The notes: generated by a model from the letters alone, not told the origin. A stretch of 64,000 nt of DNA from Paralithodes platypus (GCA_032716605.1 CM064580.1:30548684-30612683); one strand, 5' to 3'; shown: positions 23,043-36,229, counted from the stretch's first letter. Program-made: numbers and translations.

Positions 23043-24740
23043 CTAGTCAGCCTTCTCATATATACTATACTAGCTACCTTATGCATATTATTGTATGACT
23101 GTTTCTGAATTCAGTTGCATAAAATATATCCAGCAGCAGGACACCACACTGACATAGCATCGATTCTCAGAAATGATCTAGGTGGTGTTTTTACCCTCCG
23201 CAAGGGATTAAATGTTCTGGTGTTGGTATTGTTCTTGCTGTGATTGTTGATAATACTATTGTTGCAGCATTGTATAATGCTTACGTGGGTATCACGAAAG
23301 TTATTATCGCCAAAATGTCTATGATCAACATTTCCGGGATCTTTTGCAATGGCATTGGAAACTACATTGATGATAGATTATAGTTATTGACAGAATAATT
23401 TTAAAACTTTACCTCATAAATTGCCAGATCAGTGTTGAGGGTAAATGTTGTGGGCAAAGGGGCTCGTGTGTTACAGGCTTTACTTGGTTGATCTTATTCT
23501 TTAGAGAGCACGATATCAAATTATATATTGAAGCAAACAACATTATTTACAGATAGTGTAATGAATTTTACGCTGTGACTTAGTACAACTGTTTGGATAA
23601 AAAAAAAAGCTAGCTATTTAGTTCGAGAAATCTCTGCCTAATTAAATGGGCTACTAGTATTAATTAATCCTACTATTCCAATTGGTTTGTATCGTGGATA
23701 ATACTTATTCATTAGTTTGTTGTTGCTGTATTACTTGATCTTTATAGCCCCATACGTTTGGTTGAAAAGACACACATAAACACAGAGATATTATTATATT
23801 ATAGTTCGACACAAAGCTTGAGGACGATTTCTGTGTGGTCTGAAACATTACTAGAAATAATAATTAAAGTTACTTCCATTATATAATTTTCACACCAAAT
23901 GCATTAACTGGTTAAAACCAGTCTCCCATCCATATTCCACACACCTGCCATTTGTCGCCTGCACTCTCCAAAGAAAGATTTACGTGAGGAGTATTTCCAA
24001 CAAGATTTTTCAGCAACTCAAGTACCGTGGCTTGTAAACTTTATTTGTATTAGATTTGTGTCACCTTTAACAATCTGCCTTCAGTCTAGTTGGGGATACT
24101 ATAGTGTATAATAGTGCCAGAATGCATCCACCATAAAGTTGATGATCAATAGTTGCCGGATATACGTTCGTGGGAATCTATTTTTGTCTCACCCACCCTC
24201 CTCATCTCTTTCTTTTTATTCAAGGGCCTTTAATTTTAAGTGCTGCTATCTCATCCTTAGGGACCCTTCTCCAAGGTCCTTTAATCTTTAACCCCCTATT
24301 ATATTACTATCCCGATTATATTCTCCCTTATTATCACTCCAGGATCATTCTCTTTCATTAGCTCTCTCTCTTCAACCCTTCTCCCACCCATTCAACCTCC
24401 CTTTATAAGGTAGCGCAATGCCATTTTGGTTTTCGCAGAAGCCATTATATATCCCTCACACTTACTTCTGTCTACTTTCTCGTTTAGCTTGATATTGTTC
24501 CAGTGGTAATAATCACGAACTATTCATATTCATCTCTGAAACAGCTTAAGATTTATGCAATATTAGATTTACACTACAGTTTATAATTATTCAAAGTATG
24601 TAGATCTCTGCACAATTTTCTTGCCTATTCACGTATTCATTGAGCCCCATATACTTCATATCTCTATTGTTCTCATCTTATTGTTCTCTCTCTCTCTCTA
24701 ATATACGCACTCAAACTCACATGGCGTAAATCGTGTGATA
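23043..24740. other. AT-rich stretch, no gene recognised
   Basis: Many stop codons are present in all frames; there are no domain-like ORFs and no clear repeat boundaries. A short (CT)n occurs at about 24688-24701. Confidence 0.5.
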
Positions 24741-24742
24741 TA

Positions 24743-24927
<185 letters not shown>

Positions 24928-25275
24928 AATTTTATTTTACTTCTGACTTTTGGCTATCGATAATACACTCAACAACATCTTAAACTAGCCAAGCAAACCG
25001 TACGTTGTGCTGGTTGAAATAGTTGGTCTAAGATCACGAGAGGGCTGCACACCGATAACAAAAAAAGTCAACGGGAATCATTTTCCGCTGTACCGCGGAT
25101 GTGATCAAAATTTTCATGTTTGTTTTTGTTGTGTATTAAAAACACGCGAAAACGCTACTCGGACATGCAATAATTGATAGCCTTTGATTAATTTGCAGAT
25201 GAAACAGGATATGAGTTGTTGTCACTATGTAAGTAATGAGTAAGATTACATTATCTTTACAATATAGCATAGTAG

Positions 25276-25540
25276 GGTTCCAGAGTATCTAAAGTGTAAT
25301 TATGATAAAGCAAATGAGAGGATTGGACACAATAAAATAATAGGATGTATAATTTTACGGTCCCGAGAATCCAAGGACAGGGTAAGTTAACATTCTTCTT
25401 CACTGCCATCAAAGACTGGAACAACCTACCTCAGTCAGTCCGTGAAAAGAGAACACTGTATTCCTTCAGACGTAGCCTGAAGGAGAACCTGAACCGGACA
25501 GCTGCGAGAAGGGAGCACCAAGCTTATGTCTACTACTAAG
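25276..25540 (+). pseudogene. LINE ORF2 C-terminal fragment
   Basis: The frame 25345-25539 reads MYNFTVPRIQGQGKLTFFF then AIKDWNNLPQSVREKRTL and SFRRSLKENL. This is the typical C-terminal signature of LINE ORF2 (aromatic, W-N-x-LP, then SF-basic). An upstream piece in another frame (VPEYLKCNYDKANERIG) looks like the preceding residues, separated by a frameshift near 25345. Confidence 0.7.
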
Positions 25541-25832
25541 TACGACATAAGAGACAGGCAAAACAAACTGAAATGATTACTGATTTTTTTTTTTTTATTA
25601 ATCCAACAATAGATTATAAGGTATCTTAATATAACCCCCTAGAAATACTTTCTCTAAAGTATCTACTTCGTGTAACCTCCCCATTTTCCCCAGCTAACCT
25701 AATCCGACCGCAATGGAAATACGCCTAACGGCCTTATTGGGCTATCCTTAGTTGGAATTATGCAAAGCTGGTACATGTCATATTTGAAACATACTATGTG
25801 GTACCAACATTGTAAAATGCTAACTGAATAAA

Positions 25833-25837
<5 letters not shown>

Positions 25838-25925
<88 letters not shown>

Positions 25926-25942
25926 ATATTATTATTATTAAA

Positions 25943-25989
<47 letters not shown>
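25838..25989. repeat. (ATT)n microsatellite
   Basis: About 150 bases of ATT trinucleotides with three AAT interruptions, continuous with the tail region of the LINE fragment upstream. Confidence 0.95.
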
Positions 25990-25991
<2 letters not shown>

Positions 25992-26251
25992 ATCAAAAGT
26001 CGTCCATATGCATAGGTTATTGCCAATAGGCATGCTCAAGTATTCGTAAATTAGAAAATATGAATAAGATAAATCATGGATTTTGATGTAGAATATGGCA
26101 AATAGTATAAATCATTTATACAAATAGAAACAATAATCTGAAGATAAAAAAATCGCCATAGCTAAGTTGATTTGCATCGCAAGTCACCATTTTGTATTTT
26201 GTTATTTTGTTCCGTATAACATTAAAACAAATTATACTATACCGTTAGAAG

Positions 26252-27243
26252 AATATACGCCAGGTAGTATATCAACCTGTACAATATACGCCAGGTAGTA
26301 TATCAACCTGTACAATATACGCCAGGTAGTATATCAACCTGTACAATATACGCCAGGTAGTATATCAACCTGTACAATATACGCCAGGTAGTATATCAAC
26401 CTGTACAATATACGCCAGGTAGTATATCAACCTGTACAATATACGCCAGGTAGTATATCAACCTGTACAATATACGCCAGGTAGTATATCAACCTGTACA
26501 ATATACGCCAGGTAGTATATCAACCTGTACAATATACGCCAGGTAGTATATCAACCTGTACAATATACGCCAGGTAGTATATCAACCTGTACAATATACG
26601 CCAGGTAGTATATCAACCTGTACAATATACGCCAGGTAGTATATCAACCTGTACAATATACGCCAGGTAGTATATCAACCTGTACAATATACGCCAGGTA
26701 GTATATCAACCTGTACAATATACGCCAGGTAGTATATCAACCTGTACAATATACGCCAGGTAGTATATCAACCTGTACAATATACGCCAGGTAGTATATC
26801 AACCTGTACAATATACGCCAGGTAGTATATCAACCTGTACAATATACGCCAGGTAGTATATCAACCTGTACAATATACGCCAGGTAGTATATCAACCTGT
26901 ACAATATACGCCAGGTAGTATATCAACCTGTACAATATACGCCAGGTAGTATATCAACCTGTACAATATACGCCAGGTAGTATATCAACCTGTACAATAT
27001 ACGCCAGGTAGTATATCAACCTGTACAATATACGCCAGGTAGTATATCAACCTGTACAATATACGCCAGGTAGTATATCAACCTGTACAATATACGCCAG
27101 GTAGTATATCAACCTGTACAATATACGCCAGGTAGTATATCAACCTGTACAATATACGCCAGGTAGTATATCAACCTGTACAATATACGCCAGGTAGTAT
27201 ATCAACCTGTACAATATACGCCAGGTAGTATATCAACCTGTAC
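26252..27243. repeat. 31-bp minisatellite, 32 identical copies
   Basis: The unit starts AATATACGCCAGGTAGTATA and ends TCAACCTGTAC. The span is 992 bases, exactly 32 x 31, and I saw no variant unit. Each unit holds an inverted pair CAGGT...ACCTG separated by 9 bases. The sequence before the array (GTTAGAAG) and after it (AATTGTCCAGC) is unrelated. There are no spacers between units. Confidence 0.95.
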
Positions 27244-28250
27244 AATTGTCCAGCAATGAACTTGAGACAAATTCTTCGGGAACCTGGCTATATTTATCCA
27301 TCATACCAGATTAATTTCGATGCCAATAAATGGACTTACCCACTTCAAACAACATTATTACAGAAGAGCAAACTGATAAATTCATACTATACGGTATATT
27401 TATCTCCTAGAAAAATATATCTTGTTACTATCTTATTAACAGCAATTGCCCCAGGTTCATATCATGAGCACCATACGTTAAGTAAATCCAGATGAACTTA
27501 TGAACTTGCTGTATATAGAACTGTTGTGTTTAAGAAAAATAATAAAATCCAATCCCAAAACGTATTAATGTTATATTGTAGCTGCCTGTAGAGGATTATA
27601 CAAGGAGATTAGCAAGATCCGCTCTGATTCCACCTGTTAAAAGCATTAAGTAAAATACCTTTTGCCTGTCCGAAAGGACGGTTTCATTATCTATTATGAC
27701 AATCTAGGGAGTTGACGGACGTTTGTCATGGATTCCCATAATGAATCTACTCAAATGAATATGGCATTTAGGAATATTTGTTTATCTATTTGCAAGTAAC
27801 ATATTTATATAAGTAAAATCAACATGATAATCATATTATACACGTCTGTCAACTATCTGGATATACTTCGATGAAGAAAAAATGGGTATACAAGAAAATT
27901 GCCAATCAAACCCATGTTTAACCTCTTCATTACTGTAGCCTCATGTTTATTTTATTTAGCAAAACATCAAACGATTATATAAAGTTCAGGAAGGTTATCC
28001 AAGAATCAAAAGCAGTAAACGTTATCTCGAATATTTTGTTATCAGTCAGATAATGCCAAAGTTTTTATGGTTTCCGGTACCATAAGATAACTTAATACAT
28101 TTTGATAACAGTAATATCAAGAATAAATGACATTAACGTGGATATATACTACTTTTAAGTTTAAGAATACCTTTTCGGCTTAAAGACAAATCTACTACTT
28201 TGTTTACAATTATGGTCGATTACAGGCGCATCACAGATAAAGTTAACCCA
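27244..28250. other. AT-rich stretch, no gene recognised
   Basis: The ORF at 27256-27495 begins right after the minisatellite and has no recognisable domain. No repeats are seen beyond simple AT richness. Confidence 0.4.
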
Positions 28251-28563
28251 TTAACCCCTACTGCACCGGAGGATAGAGTAATAAAAGTCCCCTTCAGTCC
28301 CAAACAATGTGGCCAAAATGGCAAGATAGAACAACCTCCCACCTCAAAGGAATATTGGCTCTCCCAGCCTGCAGAGGGTTGGATATAAGCTGAGAAGTGT
28401 TGCCATATCGAGAGCACTGCTCACACGTTCGTGGTGCCAGGCACTGCCTGATACTGGCAGTTACAAGGAAAGTACATTACTGACGGCTCCCTGCCGTCGC
28501 TGGGACTTGGGAGTGACTTATCTACTGACAGCTTACTGCCGTTGCTGGTATTGGACGGGTTAA
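28251..28563. mobile_element. TTAA-flanked MITE (family M3), copy 1, 313 bp
   Basis: TTAACCCCTACTGCACCGG at the left and ...TATTGGACGGGTTAA at the right give TTAA-bounded, CCC-starting ends. It aligns over its full length with 31226-31545. Two subterminal near-repeats (TACTGACGGCTCCCTGCCGTC and TACTGACAGCTTACTGCCGTT) lie near the right end. No coding capacity. Confidence 0.85.
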
Positions 28564-29330
28564 GTACTGTCACCTACTCCCTTCTATTTAGTCTATTTAT
28601 CTTTATATAATTGTTTTCAGATTAGGGAAAATATTTGGGAATCTGACCGTAAACTTTCTCAATCAGATTACTTCTTTTATTATATTCCACGAGTACCTCC
28701 AGATTATTGTATTTAGATAAGGAAGGGACTCTAGGAATCAAAGCGTTAACAATGACTTTAATGAGCACTTTAATATAACAAATATATTCTTAACTTTCTC
28801 ACGTTAAGTGAAGTTTCTTGGAAACTCGTTATCACTACCGTTCATTCTCAAGTGCCATTTACGCTACTACAAGACGATATACACCCACAATAATCTCTCT
28901 GCATGCACTGAATTATTCATCAAAAGATAGAGCAAGACCTATACTATTATTAAACCGGAAAAAATCCCATAAAATCAAATTATCACTTTGAAAATCGATA
29001 TATAAAAAAAAAATATAGTTTTTTCTGAGCTTACACCATCATAATTTCGTTAGAAGCAGAGCAAAACAAATATTTATGAAATTAGAACAGATGTTCACGT
29101 TCATTCCAAATGTGCCATCAAAATTGATTTATCGCCAATAGTTGCCTTTAAATGAATAACAAAGAAATCAGTCTTTGGTGAGGAAATATTACACATACGT
29201 AACCAAAACATTCAATGTACGTCGATTTTCAGGAAAAAACAATTACGTTTAGTACGATCATTATATCTCAATAGAAAGAGGAAAGGTTGATATGATAAAA
29301 GTGATGTGGACTGAATTTGTTTCCGCTTTG
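28564..29330. other. AT-rich stretch, no gene recognised
   Basis: No domain-bearing frame or repeat boundary was recognised. Confidence 0.4.
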
Positions 29331-29359
29331 CTTGGAACAGAGCTGGGTGGGTATTTAGG

Positions 29360-30055
29360 TAGTTGTTGTGTCCGAAAAACTCCTCGACACAGGGGTGTCA
29401 GCAAATGAACATACAAGGGACTTATAACCTTGCTACGCCGTAACATGTTTTATGTCTCAGTTTACTCAGCAGGATGAGGAGCAGGACATGACAGTCAGGC
29501 TGGACAGTATTGAAATTCCATCACCAGAAGAGACGCCAGTAGAGAAGGGTGTGATGGAGGCTTGTGAGGATCAGGAAGTGGAGGGTGAGGACACTTGCAC
29601 GCCCTCGTTAGCTACGTGCGCCAGAGAGAGTGGTAGTGGTCACACAGGGCCTCCTGTGTGTGAGGTGCATGACATTAGGCTGTTGAAAGGTTCACATACG
29701 CAGAAGGTGCTGAACTCAAGAGGCTAGCATCGATGCAGTCAGATGAGCTGGCTGGAAAGCAACAGAAAGATGTTTTTCTGAGGCTCCAGTTTGCTCGCAT
29801 CAGGATGGAGGATAGTCGGGAGGACTGTACAGTGAAGTTTATATTGCAGGGGAAGGTGTTGTACAGACAGTGGATTCCAAACCACATTGCCATTGCAGGT
29901 GCAAGGGGACAGCAGATGTAAGTCGTGGTGCCAGTTGCCTACAGACTAGCAGTTATGCAACTTGCTCATGAGGCACCACTGACAGGGCACTTGACCCTCT
30001 TAGGAAAACTGTAAAGAGGCTAAGGTATAAATTTTGGTGCCTAATTTGAGTATAA
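29360..30055 (+). pseudogene. Ty3/gypsy element D fragment: PR to integrase H2C2
   Basis: A protease active-site remnant (KLLDTGVSAN, about 29375-29405) is followed by a CYAVT block like that of element B, then an acidic linker in frame 29452-29727. Next come an integrase-proximal block (VKFILQGKVLYRQWIPNH, about 29835-29885) and VVVPVAYR... AHEAPLTGHLTLLGKT at about 29920-30015, the start of the integrase zinc domain. It is cut off near 30055. Protease leads directly into integrase with no RT between them, the same order as element B. Frameshifts and stops make it dead. Confidence 0.7.
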
Positions 30056-30257
30056 AGAAGTACAAAGGAAATCAAGTAATAACAGGCCCAGCGACTCCCC
30101 AAGGCTGCTTGCCCTCCTAAACACTGATGTCCAAGTGTCCAAACAGTAGTTTAGAGTGGGTAAGAGAAAAATGGAAAGAGAAGACTGCCCTGGGACACAT
30201 GTCCGTGGCAGGATTAGGAGATGTTAGTAGGGGACAGTTGTTAGTAATGTAATTGAG

Positions 30258-31225
30258 GGAAAAAAACACACTTTATTCATTTACAAATGCAGTCAGTCGT
30301 GGATTTAAGGCAAGGTGTTTGTCTAGGCACTGCAGTCTATAACATCTCGGGGAAGCCCATTCCACAAGTTGACAACTCGATTGAAGAAGACATTTTTAGA
30401 CTCTTTTGAGTTAAAAGATTTATACATTTTTTGCAACCGTTCCCCATGTGTAATTTGATTGGTCGACAGTGAAATATTTATTACAGTTCATGTTGTCAAT
30501 GCCTTTGATGATTTTGAACACTTGAATTAAATCACCTCTTAATCTGCGCTGGGATAAATGAAATAGATTTAATTCTTTAAGATGCTCCTCATATGGTTTG
30601 ATCTTTAGGCAAGGTATCATTTTGGGAACTCTACGTTGAACTCGTTAAACTCGTTCTAAATTGTCTATATCTTTTTTATAGTAAGGGCACCAGGATTGAA
30701 CGCAATATTCCAGGAGAGGGCTGACCAAGGAATTGTAAAGAGTTAGGATTATATCTTTGGATTTATGCTCAAATTACCTGCCTATAATGCCAATTATTTT
30801 GTTTGCCTTCTTAACAATTTCTGAACATAGTTAACTCGGTTTTAGGTTACTCGATATTGTTACTCCCAAAGCAGTTTCTCTGTATACATTCTTAAGCTGG
30901 GTGCCGTTCATTGAATAGTTTGCTTTCGGTTTCCGATATGGAGTACTTTACATTAATCCGCATTGAAACACATTTCCAAATTTGAGCCCAATGTGACAAG
31001 TTATCTAGATTATTTTGCATATCTTCATTTTCATTTGAGAGTACGTTATTTGCAAGTTTTGTATCGTCAGCAAACTTTGAGATTGTACAGATGAGACCCT
31101 CACCTATGTCGTTAATATAAACTAGGAAGAGAACTGGCCCCAGTACCGATCCCTGGAGTACCCCACTACTTACATGCATCCATTTGGATGTTTTACCGTT
31201 TATGACTACTCTTTGCTTTCTGTCA
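30258..31225 (-). pseudogene. CR1-like LINE L-A: RT distal half and C-terminus
   Basis: Minus-strand frames give VLQGSVLGPVLFLVYINDI, the catalytic FADDTKLAN (about 31083-31055), and a C-terminal domain with KPYEEHLKELNLFHLSQRR and GIDNMNCNKYF. The same C-terminal domain recurs at 47855-48297. The end reads LTAFVNE followed by AATAAA-containing sequence near 30275, so the LINE 3' end is at about 30258. This is the downstream part of the element whose ORF1 lies at 41-42 kb. Confidence 0.85.
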
Positions 31226-31545
31226 TTAACCCCTGCTGTACCGGAGGATACAGTAATAAAAGTCCCCCCCAGTCCCAAGCAATGTGGCCAAAATGGCAAG
31301 ATAGAACAACCTTCCACCTCAAGAGATAAAGGAATACTGACTCTCCCAGCCTTCTATGGGTTGGATATAAGCTGAATAATGCTGCCATATCGAGAGCAGT
31401 GCTCAAACGGTCGTGGTACCAGGCACAGCCTGATACAGGCAGTTACAAGGAAAGTGCATTACTGACAGCTCCCAGCCATTGCTGGGACTGGGGAGTGACT
31501 TATCTACTGACGGCTCCCAGCCGTCACTGGTATTGGACGGGTTAA
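31226..31545. mobile_element. TTAA-flanked MITE (family M3), copy 2, 320 bp
   Basis: It is bounded by TTAA on both sides and homologous to 28251-28563 throughout. It interrupts the RT of LINE L-A between the KRKQRVVINGK block and the upstream RT, so it inserted after the LINE did. Confidence 0.85.
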
Positions 31546-32365
31546 GCCAATTTTATATCCATATCAACACACCGTCTTGTATTCCATGCGCTTTTAGTTT
31601 TATCAATAAACGTTTGTGGAGAAATTTGTCAAAGGCCTTTTGAAAATCAAGGTATATAATATCTACAGCTTTACAATGTTGTTTTCCTCTAAGTAATTTA
31701 CGAGTTTGTCTCTTATGAGCATTTCTAGCGTTTTACATACAACTGAAGTTCAGCTAATTGGACGATAGTTACTAGGTAAGGATTCGCTGCCTTTCTTTAA
31801 TATCGGTATTACGTTAGCGAGTTTCGACTGATCAGGCATAGTCCCAGACTGTAAGGATTTGTTGAAGAGCAATGTCAGTGGTTTGGAGAGTTCATCCTTA
31901 GCTTCCTCTAAAACTCTAGGCGAGATCGTATCAGGTTCAGGCGATTTATTTACCTTGAGTTTATCTAAACATTTCAAAACATCTCTCTCTGTAATACTAA
32001 TACTGCTTAGAACGTCAGAATTATCTATCTGTACGAGCAATGCTATAGGGATATTACTAAGGTTTTCTGTTGTAAAAACTGATGCAAAGAAGGTGTTTAG
32101 AGCGTTACTCATTTGTTCTTCATCTTTAATGTAATCTCCTTTCTCATCGACTAATGGTCCAATCGAATAATGGTCCAATCGTTGAAGTCATTACTTTCTT
32201 CTTCCTAATGTAACTATAAAATTATATCTGGTTTCTCTTACTTTGATTTGCAACATGTAATTCTAGTGTGTTTTTTCTTTGTTTGATTAACTTTTTTGCT
32301 TTGCGTCGTAGCTCTACAAATATTACTTAATTTTCATGGATATCAGAGATTTATAATTTATCATA
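31546..32365 (-). pseudogene. CR1-like LINE L-A: RT proximal half
   Basis: The minus-strand frame 32178-31750 reads IGPLVDEKGDYIKDEEQ, LNTFFASVFTTEN, LKVNKSPEPDTISPRVLEE and NVIPILKKGSE..PSNYRPIS, the classic fingers region of CR1-like RTs. Upstream, VELRRKAKKLI (about 32315-32283) continues the endonuclease-RT linker whose other half (KWWNKYIAD) lies at 35790-35760 across the inserted LINE L-B. Stops and frameshifts are present. Confidence 0.85.
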
Positions 32366-32656
32366 AGCCTACCTATCATGTAGGTAGTAGGGGTAGGCAG
32401 CCCCGCCCAGGGAAGTACTACCGCCAAGGTTTCGGGAGACTCAGGGAATAGCCTGAATTCCATTTTCTCTCCCAGGCCTTAGTAGCTGGATACATATCTT
32501 TCTGCCTCACACATCATGGGTATCAGGAAAACCCTCCTTATATAACATACACATCCAACTTCACGACATTGCCCTACATCGCTATCCTCTATCCATAAAA
32601 CTCTACTCTTCTCACTACATATCATACATGTAACACCATACACTTACCTAATAAAT

Positions 32657-33514
32657 ATGGCAGTACAATTGTTAAGAGCAAACCTGGTGGTCCGTCGGAT
32701 ATCCACCCCCGGCAGGGTTGGGTCATTGACACAGGGCCCTCCCGGTCGTCATCATGCGACTGTGTCAAGAGCATTGCAACGTCCCAAAGCTGCTCTTTGG
32801 TGCAGCTTTTTTTTTAGTAATATAAGGGGACTTCACTCTAACATCAATTCTGTACACCAATTTCTTCAAGCAGAATCCCCTACTCTCCTTTTTTTGACAG
32901 AGACTCAAGTAACATCCACATCTGACACGTCTAGATTTAATTTTCCAGGTTATCAACTGTTCCAAAATGTCAGACCTAAAGGAGGTGTATGTTGCTTCGC
33001 AAAATCTGAAATTGCCCTGGAGGAGGTTACTAGTTTCAATTGTCCCTATTTTGATTATTCTATATACAAATTAATTTCTGCTGGTAAATTTAAATGCATA
33101 TGTTGCATCTACCGTTCCCCAAATACTCCTCCAGAGCAAAGTCTTTTTGATTCTCTGTCCTCACAACTCAGTGTCCTCCACTTAAATGCTTCTTCTGAAA
33201 TCACTGTGTTGGGTGATTTTAATGTCCATAATGTTGAATGGCTCACTCATTCAGCCAGGACTGATGATGCTGGTCTTGAATGTGAGCTATTTGCAGACTC
33301 ATTTAATCTCACTCAACTAGTCAACCAACCCACCCGTGTACCAGATAATCCTAATCATAATTCCCACCTACTGGACTTATTTTTAACAACCAATTCAGAA
33401 AATTATGATGTTACAGTGAGGTCCCCGCTTGGATCTTCTGATCACTGTCTGATACAGGCCAGCTGGCTATCACCTACCACACCTTCCCACTCTGAACCTG
33501 TTTTTGGTGACTAA
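32657..33514 (+). pseudogene. LINE L-B endonuclease domain
   Basis: The frame encodes an APE-type endonuclease: SNIRGLHSNINSVHQFL at the N-terminal active-site block, LLFLTETQV, GGVCCFAKSE, CCIYRSPNTPP, VLGDFNVHNVEW and the C-terminal SPLGSSDHCLI with the catalytic Asp-His. About 50 N-terminal residues before the endonuclease have no domain. The frame ends at a TAA at 33512 and the protein continues in the frame opening at 33504, so one frameshift separates endonuclease from RT. Confidence 0.85.
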
Positions 33515-35647
33515 ATGGCATTACGATAGGGCAGACTGGGAGGGTCTTCAAGGTTTCTTTATTGATATTCCCTGGACCTCTTTTTTTTCTAATTTCTCCA
33601 CCTTGAGCCACATACAAGATTTTGTAAAAATTGGAATGGAAACTTTTATTCCTCATCAAAAGTACAGTAAAAGATCTAATTCACCTAAATGGTTTGACCA
33701 TAATTGTGCTAGAGTAACTGAACAAAAAACAATAGCCTACAATGCATACACAAGATCAAAAACACATGAAGCCTTTAATTACTTTAGAAACATCAGAAAT
33801 CATGCCAAAACTGTATTAAACCTAACTAAATCAAACTTTCTCCACAAGCAGGCAAATAAACTTCTAAATAATCCAAATTATAACAAAATATTTTGGTCTA
33901 CTCTTAACTCCTTCAAATCCAACTTCACTACTGCTTCATCCATTCCACCATTAAAATATCTGACTGGCAATCTTGTAAGTGACCCACGAGGTAAAGCTAA
34001 CCTTCTTGCGGATATTTTCTCCACCAACTCAACCCTAGATGAAATAAATCAAGATGTCCCTGTACTTAATTTTAATTCGCCTGAAATTCCCTCACTTAAG
34101 ATCCACACCAGACATGTCAAAACTATTTTGAAGAATCTCTCAGTAGATAAGGCTCCTGGTCCAGATGAAATTCCTCCAATAGTACTTAAGAATTGCTCCT
34201 TGGTGCTCGCTCCTGTATTGGCAAAATTTTCCGTCTGTGTACTCATACCTCATGCTTCCCAGTACCCTGGAAAGAAGCAAACATCCATCCAGTTCCTAAA
34301 AAAGGTGCCTCTTCAGATCCATCAAACTACAGCCCAATAGCTATAACTTCCACTCTTGGTAAAGTCTTTGAAATTATATTAAATAATCACATAATTAAGC
34401 ATCTTGAGAATAATAAATTAATCAGTGATAGGCAATATGGTTTTAGATGATGTCGATCAACTGCAGACATTCTTTGCCTTCTTACGCATCAAATCAACCA
34501 AGCTACAGACCAACATGGTGAAACACATACAATAGCACTGGATATATCAAAGGTATTTGATAGAGTCTGGCATCAATCCTTATTGTCGAAGATGTCACAC
34601 TATGGCCTTGCATCATTAGTTCCACTAATGTCTTCTTATCTTCATAACAGAAAAATACATGTAATGGTAGATGGCCTTTATTCTCAATTTCACTCAATAA
34701 ATGCTGGTGTTCCCCAGGGATCAGTTTTGGCCCCAACTCTGTTCCTCATTCATATCAATGATCTCATATCTATCACTCATAATCCAATACATTCCTACGC
34801 AGATGACTCAACACTCCACAGTTCCTTCACATTTACCAATTCTTTCACCCAACCCGATCTTATTAATTCAAAAATAAACACTACAATTTCTCTGAACCAG
34901 GACCTTTCTAGAATTAATGAATGGGGACAAGAGAATCTAGTTTCCTTTAATGCACAGAAAACCAAGTACATTCAATTTTCTAACCGACAGAATCTTACTG
35001 ACTCCCATATATTTTTTAATGATGTAAATATTCCCACTTCCCCTAGTATTGACATTCTCGGTGTAACATTAACTACTAACTTGAGCTGGACACATTATGT
35101 TAGAAGCATTGCTAAGAATGCCTCTAAAAAACTGGGACTCCTGTACAGAGTTCAAGAATTCTTCACTGACGAGCAGTTGGCCGTAATATATAAAAGTCAT
35201 GTGCGTTCTCAGATGGATTACTGTTCACCTCTGTGGGGTGGAAGTGGAGTGGTTGCATTGAGGCAGTTGGACAAAATTCAAAATAAAGCTATTAGATTAA
35301 TCAATAACCCTGCAATCACACAGGACCTTTCTACATTATCCATACGAAGAAACGTTGCATCCCTTGCATTATTCTACAGATATTTTCACAGCAATTGTTC
35401 CGAGGAACTTGCTTCAATTGTGCCGCCTCTCCACATCTTTCCCCGTAGAACTAGGGCAGCTGAGAGCACCCATGAATTTACACTTTCTCCTCCACAATGC
35501 AGAACTTCTGCTTATCAGAATTCATTTATCCCCAGAGCTACTATTCTTTGGAATTCACTTCCCTCGAATTGCTTTCCACAAACTTACAATCTACAAATGT
35601 TTAAATCCAGTTGTTACAAACATTTTATGAATGGAGGATGCCTTTAG
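33504..35647 (+). pseudogene. LINE L-B reverse transcriptase and C-terminus
   Basis: Three overlapping frames cover it. The fingers (VDKAPGPDEIPPIVLKN) are near 34140-34195. EANIHPVPKKGASSDPSNYS comes after a frame change near 34250. LDISKVFDRVWH is near 34535, GVPQGSVLAPTLFLIHINDL near 34710, and the catalytic YADD at about 34797-34808. The C-terminal domain includes YCSPLWGGSG and LWNSLPSNCF, ending at 35647. At least two frameshifts and a TGA at 34448 interrupt it. Confidence 0.85.
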
Positions 35648-35749
35648 GCACATGGACCTTTTTGTTTTATCTGTGTTTTTCCTTCCTCCGTTCATTGTCT
35701 CTTAAAAAAAAAAAAAGAAAAGAAAAAAAAAAAAGCATTCTTTTTTAGC

Positions 35750-36229
35750 AAGCAGTCAATCCGCAATGTATTTATTCCACCACTTAAGCCTATTGTTATG
35801 TTCTGATCATCGTTTTGTTAATGGTATACACTCATGAAGTGCATTCGAATAAGTGGAGTTGAAAATCTCCATGATTGGTTTAGATCATCATTGTTAATCA
35901 TAGAACTCCAGTTGATTTCCTTGAGTATTTCTCTAAGTTTACGGAAGTTTGCTCTCTTCAAATCTGGGACATTCTCTTTGCTGGTATTGAGTTCGTTGCT
36001 ATTGAATTTTAAATGGAAAGTGATCGTACGATGGTCACTATTACTGAATTCATCACCAACATTCAAATTCTCAATTAATTCTTCTTTTGTTGCAAGTACA
36101 AGGTCAAGAGCGTTATTACCACGGGTCGGCGATCAAACAAATTGATAGAGCGAACTCTCTTGCAAGTTCGTATACAAGCCATGTCCGGAGTGTGAAGTAA
36201 GAGTATTGCCCCACTTGGTCACAGGTAAA
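35750..36229 (-). pseudogene. CR1-like LINE L-A: endonuclease C-terminal half
   Basis: The minus strand reads LPVTKWGNTLTSHSG (about 36228-36184), SPTRGNNALDLVLAT, then EFSNSDHRTITFHLKF with the catalytic SDH, then the linker to RT ending KWWNKYIAD. The upstream endonuclease residues (FFRDFN) lie beyond the piggyBac element at about 40395-40373. When one TTAA is counted, the codons of DFNLPVT run straight across the junction. Confidence 0.85.

Larger units (their letters stand above)
32368..35740 (+). mobile_element. LINE L-B, nearly complete, inserted in LINE L-A
   Basis: It contains a 5' untranslated region (32368-32656), an endonuclease ORF, an RT ORF and an A-rich tail (35704-35733). It separates the endonuclease and RT parts of LINE L-A. 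A target-site duplication was not obvious. Sequence similarity groups it with the L-C family at 50-53 kb, but the two are clearly different. Confidence 0.8.

Noticed and set aside
26252..27243. Regular 31-bp repeats suggesting a CRISPR array
   Set aside because: Units are contiguous with no spacers, and the context is eukaryotic with no cas genes. It is a minisatellite.
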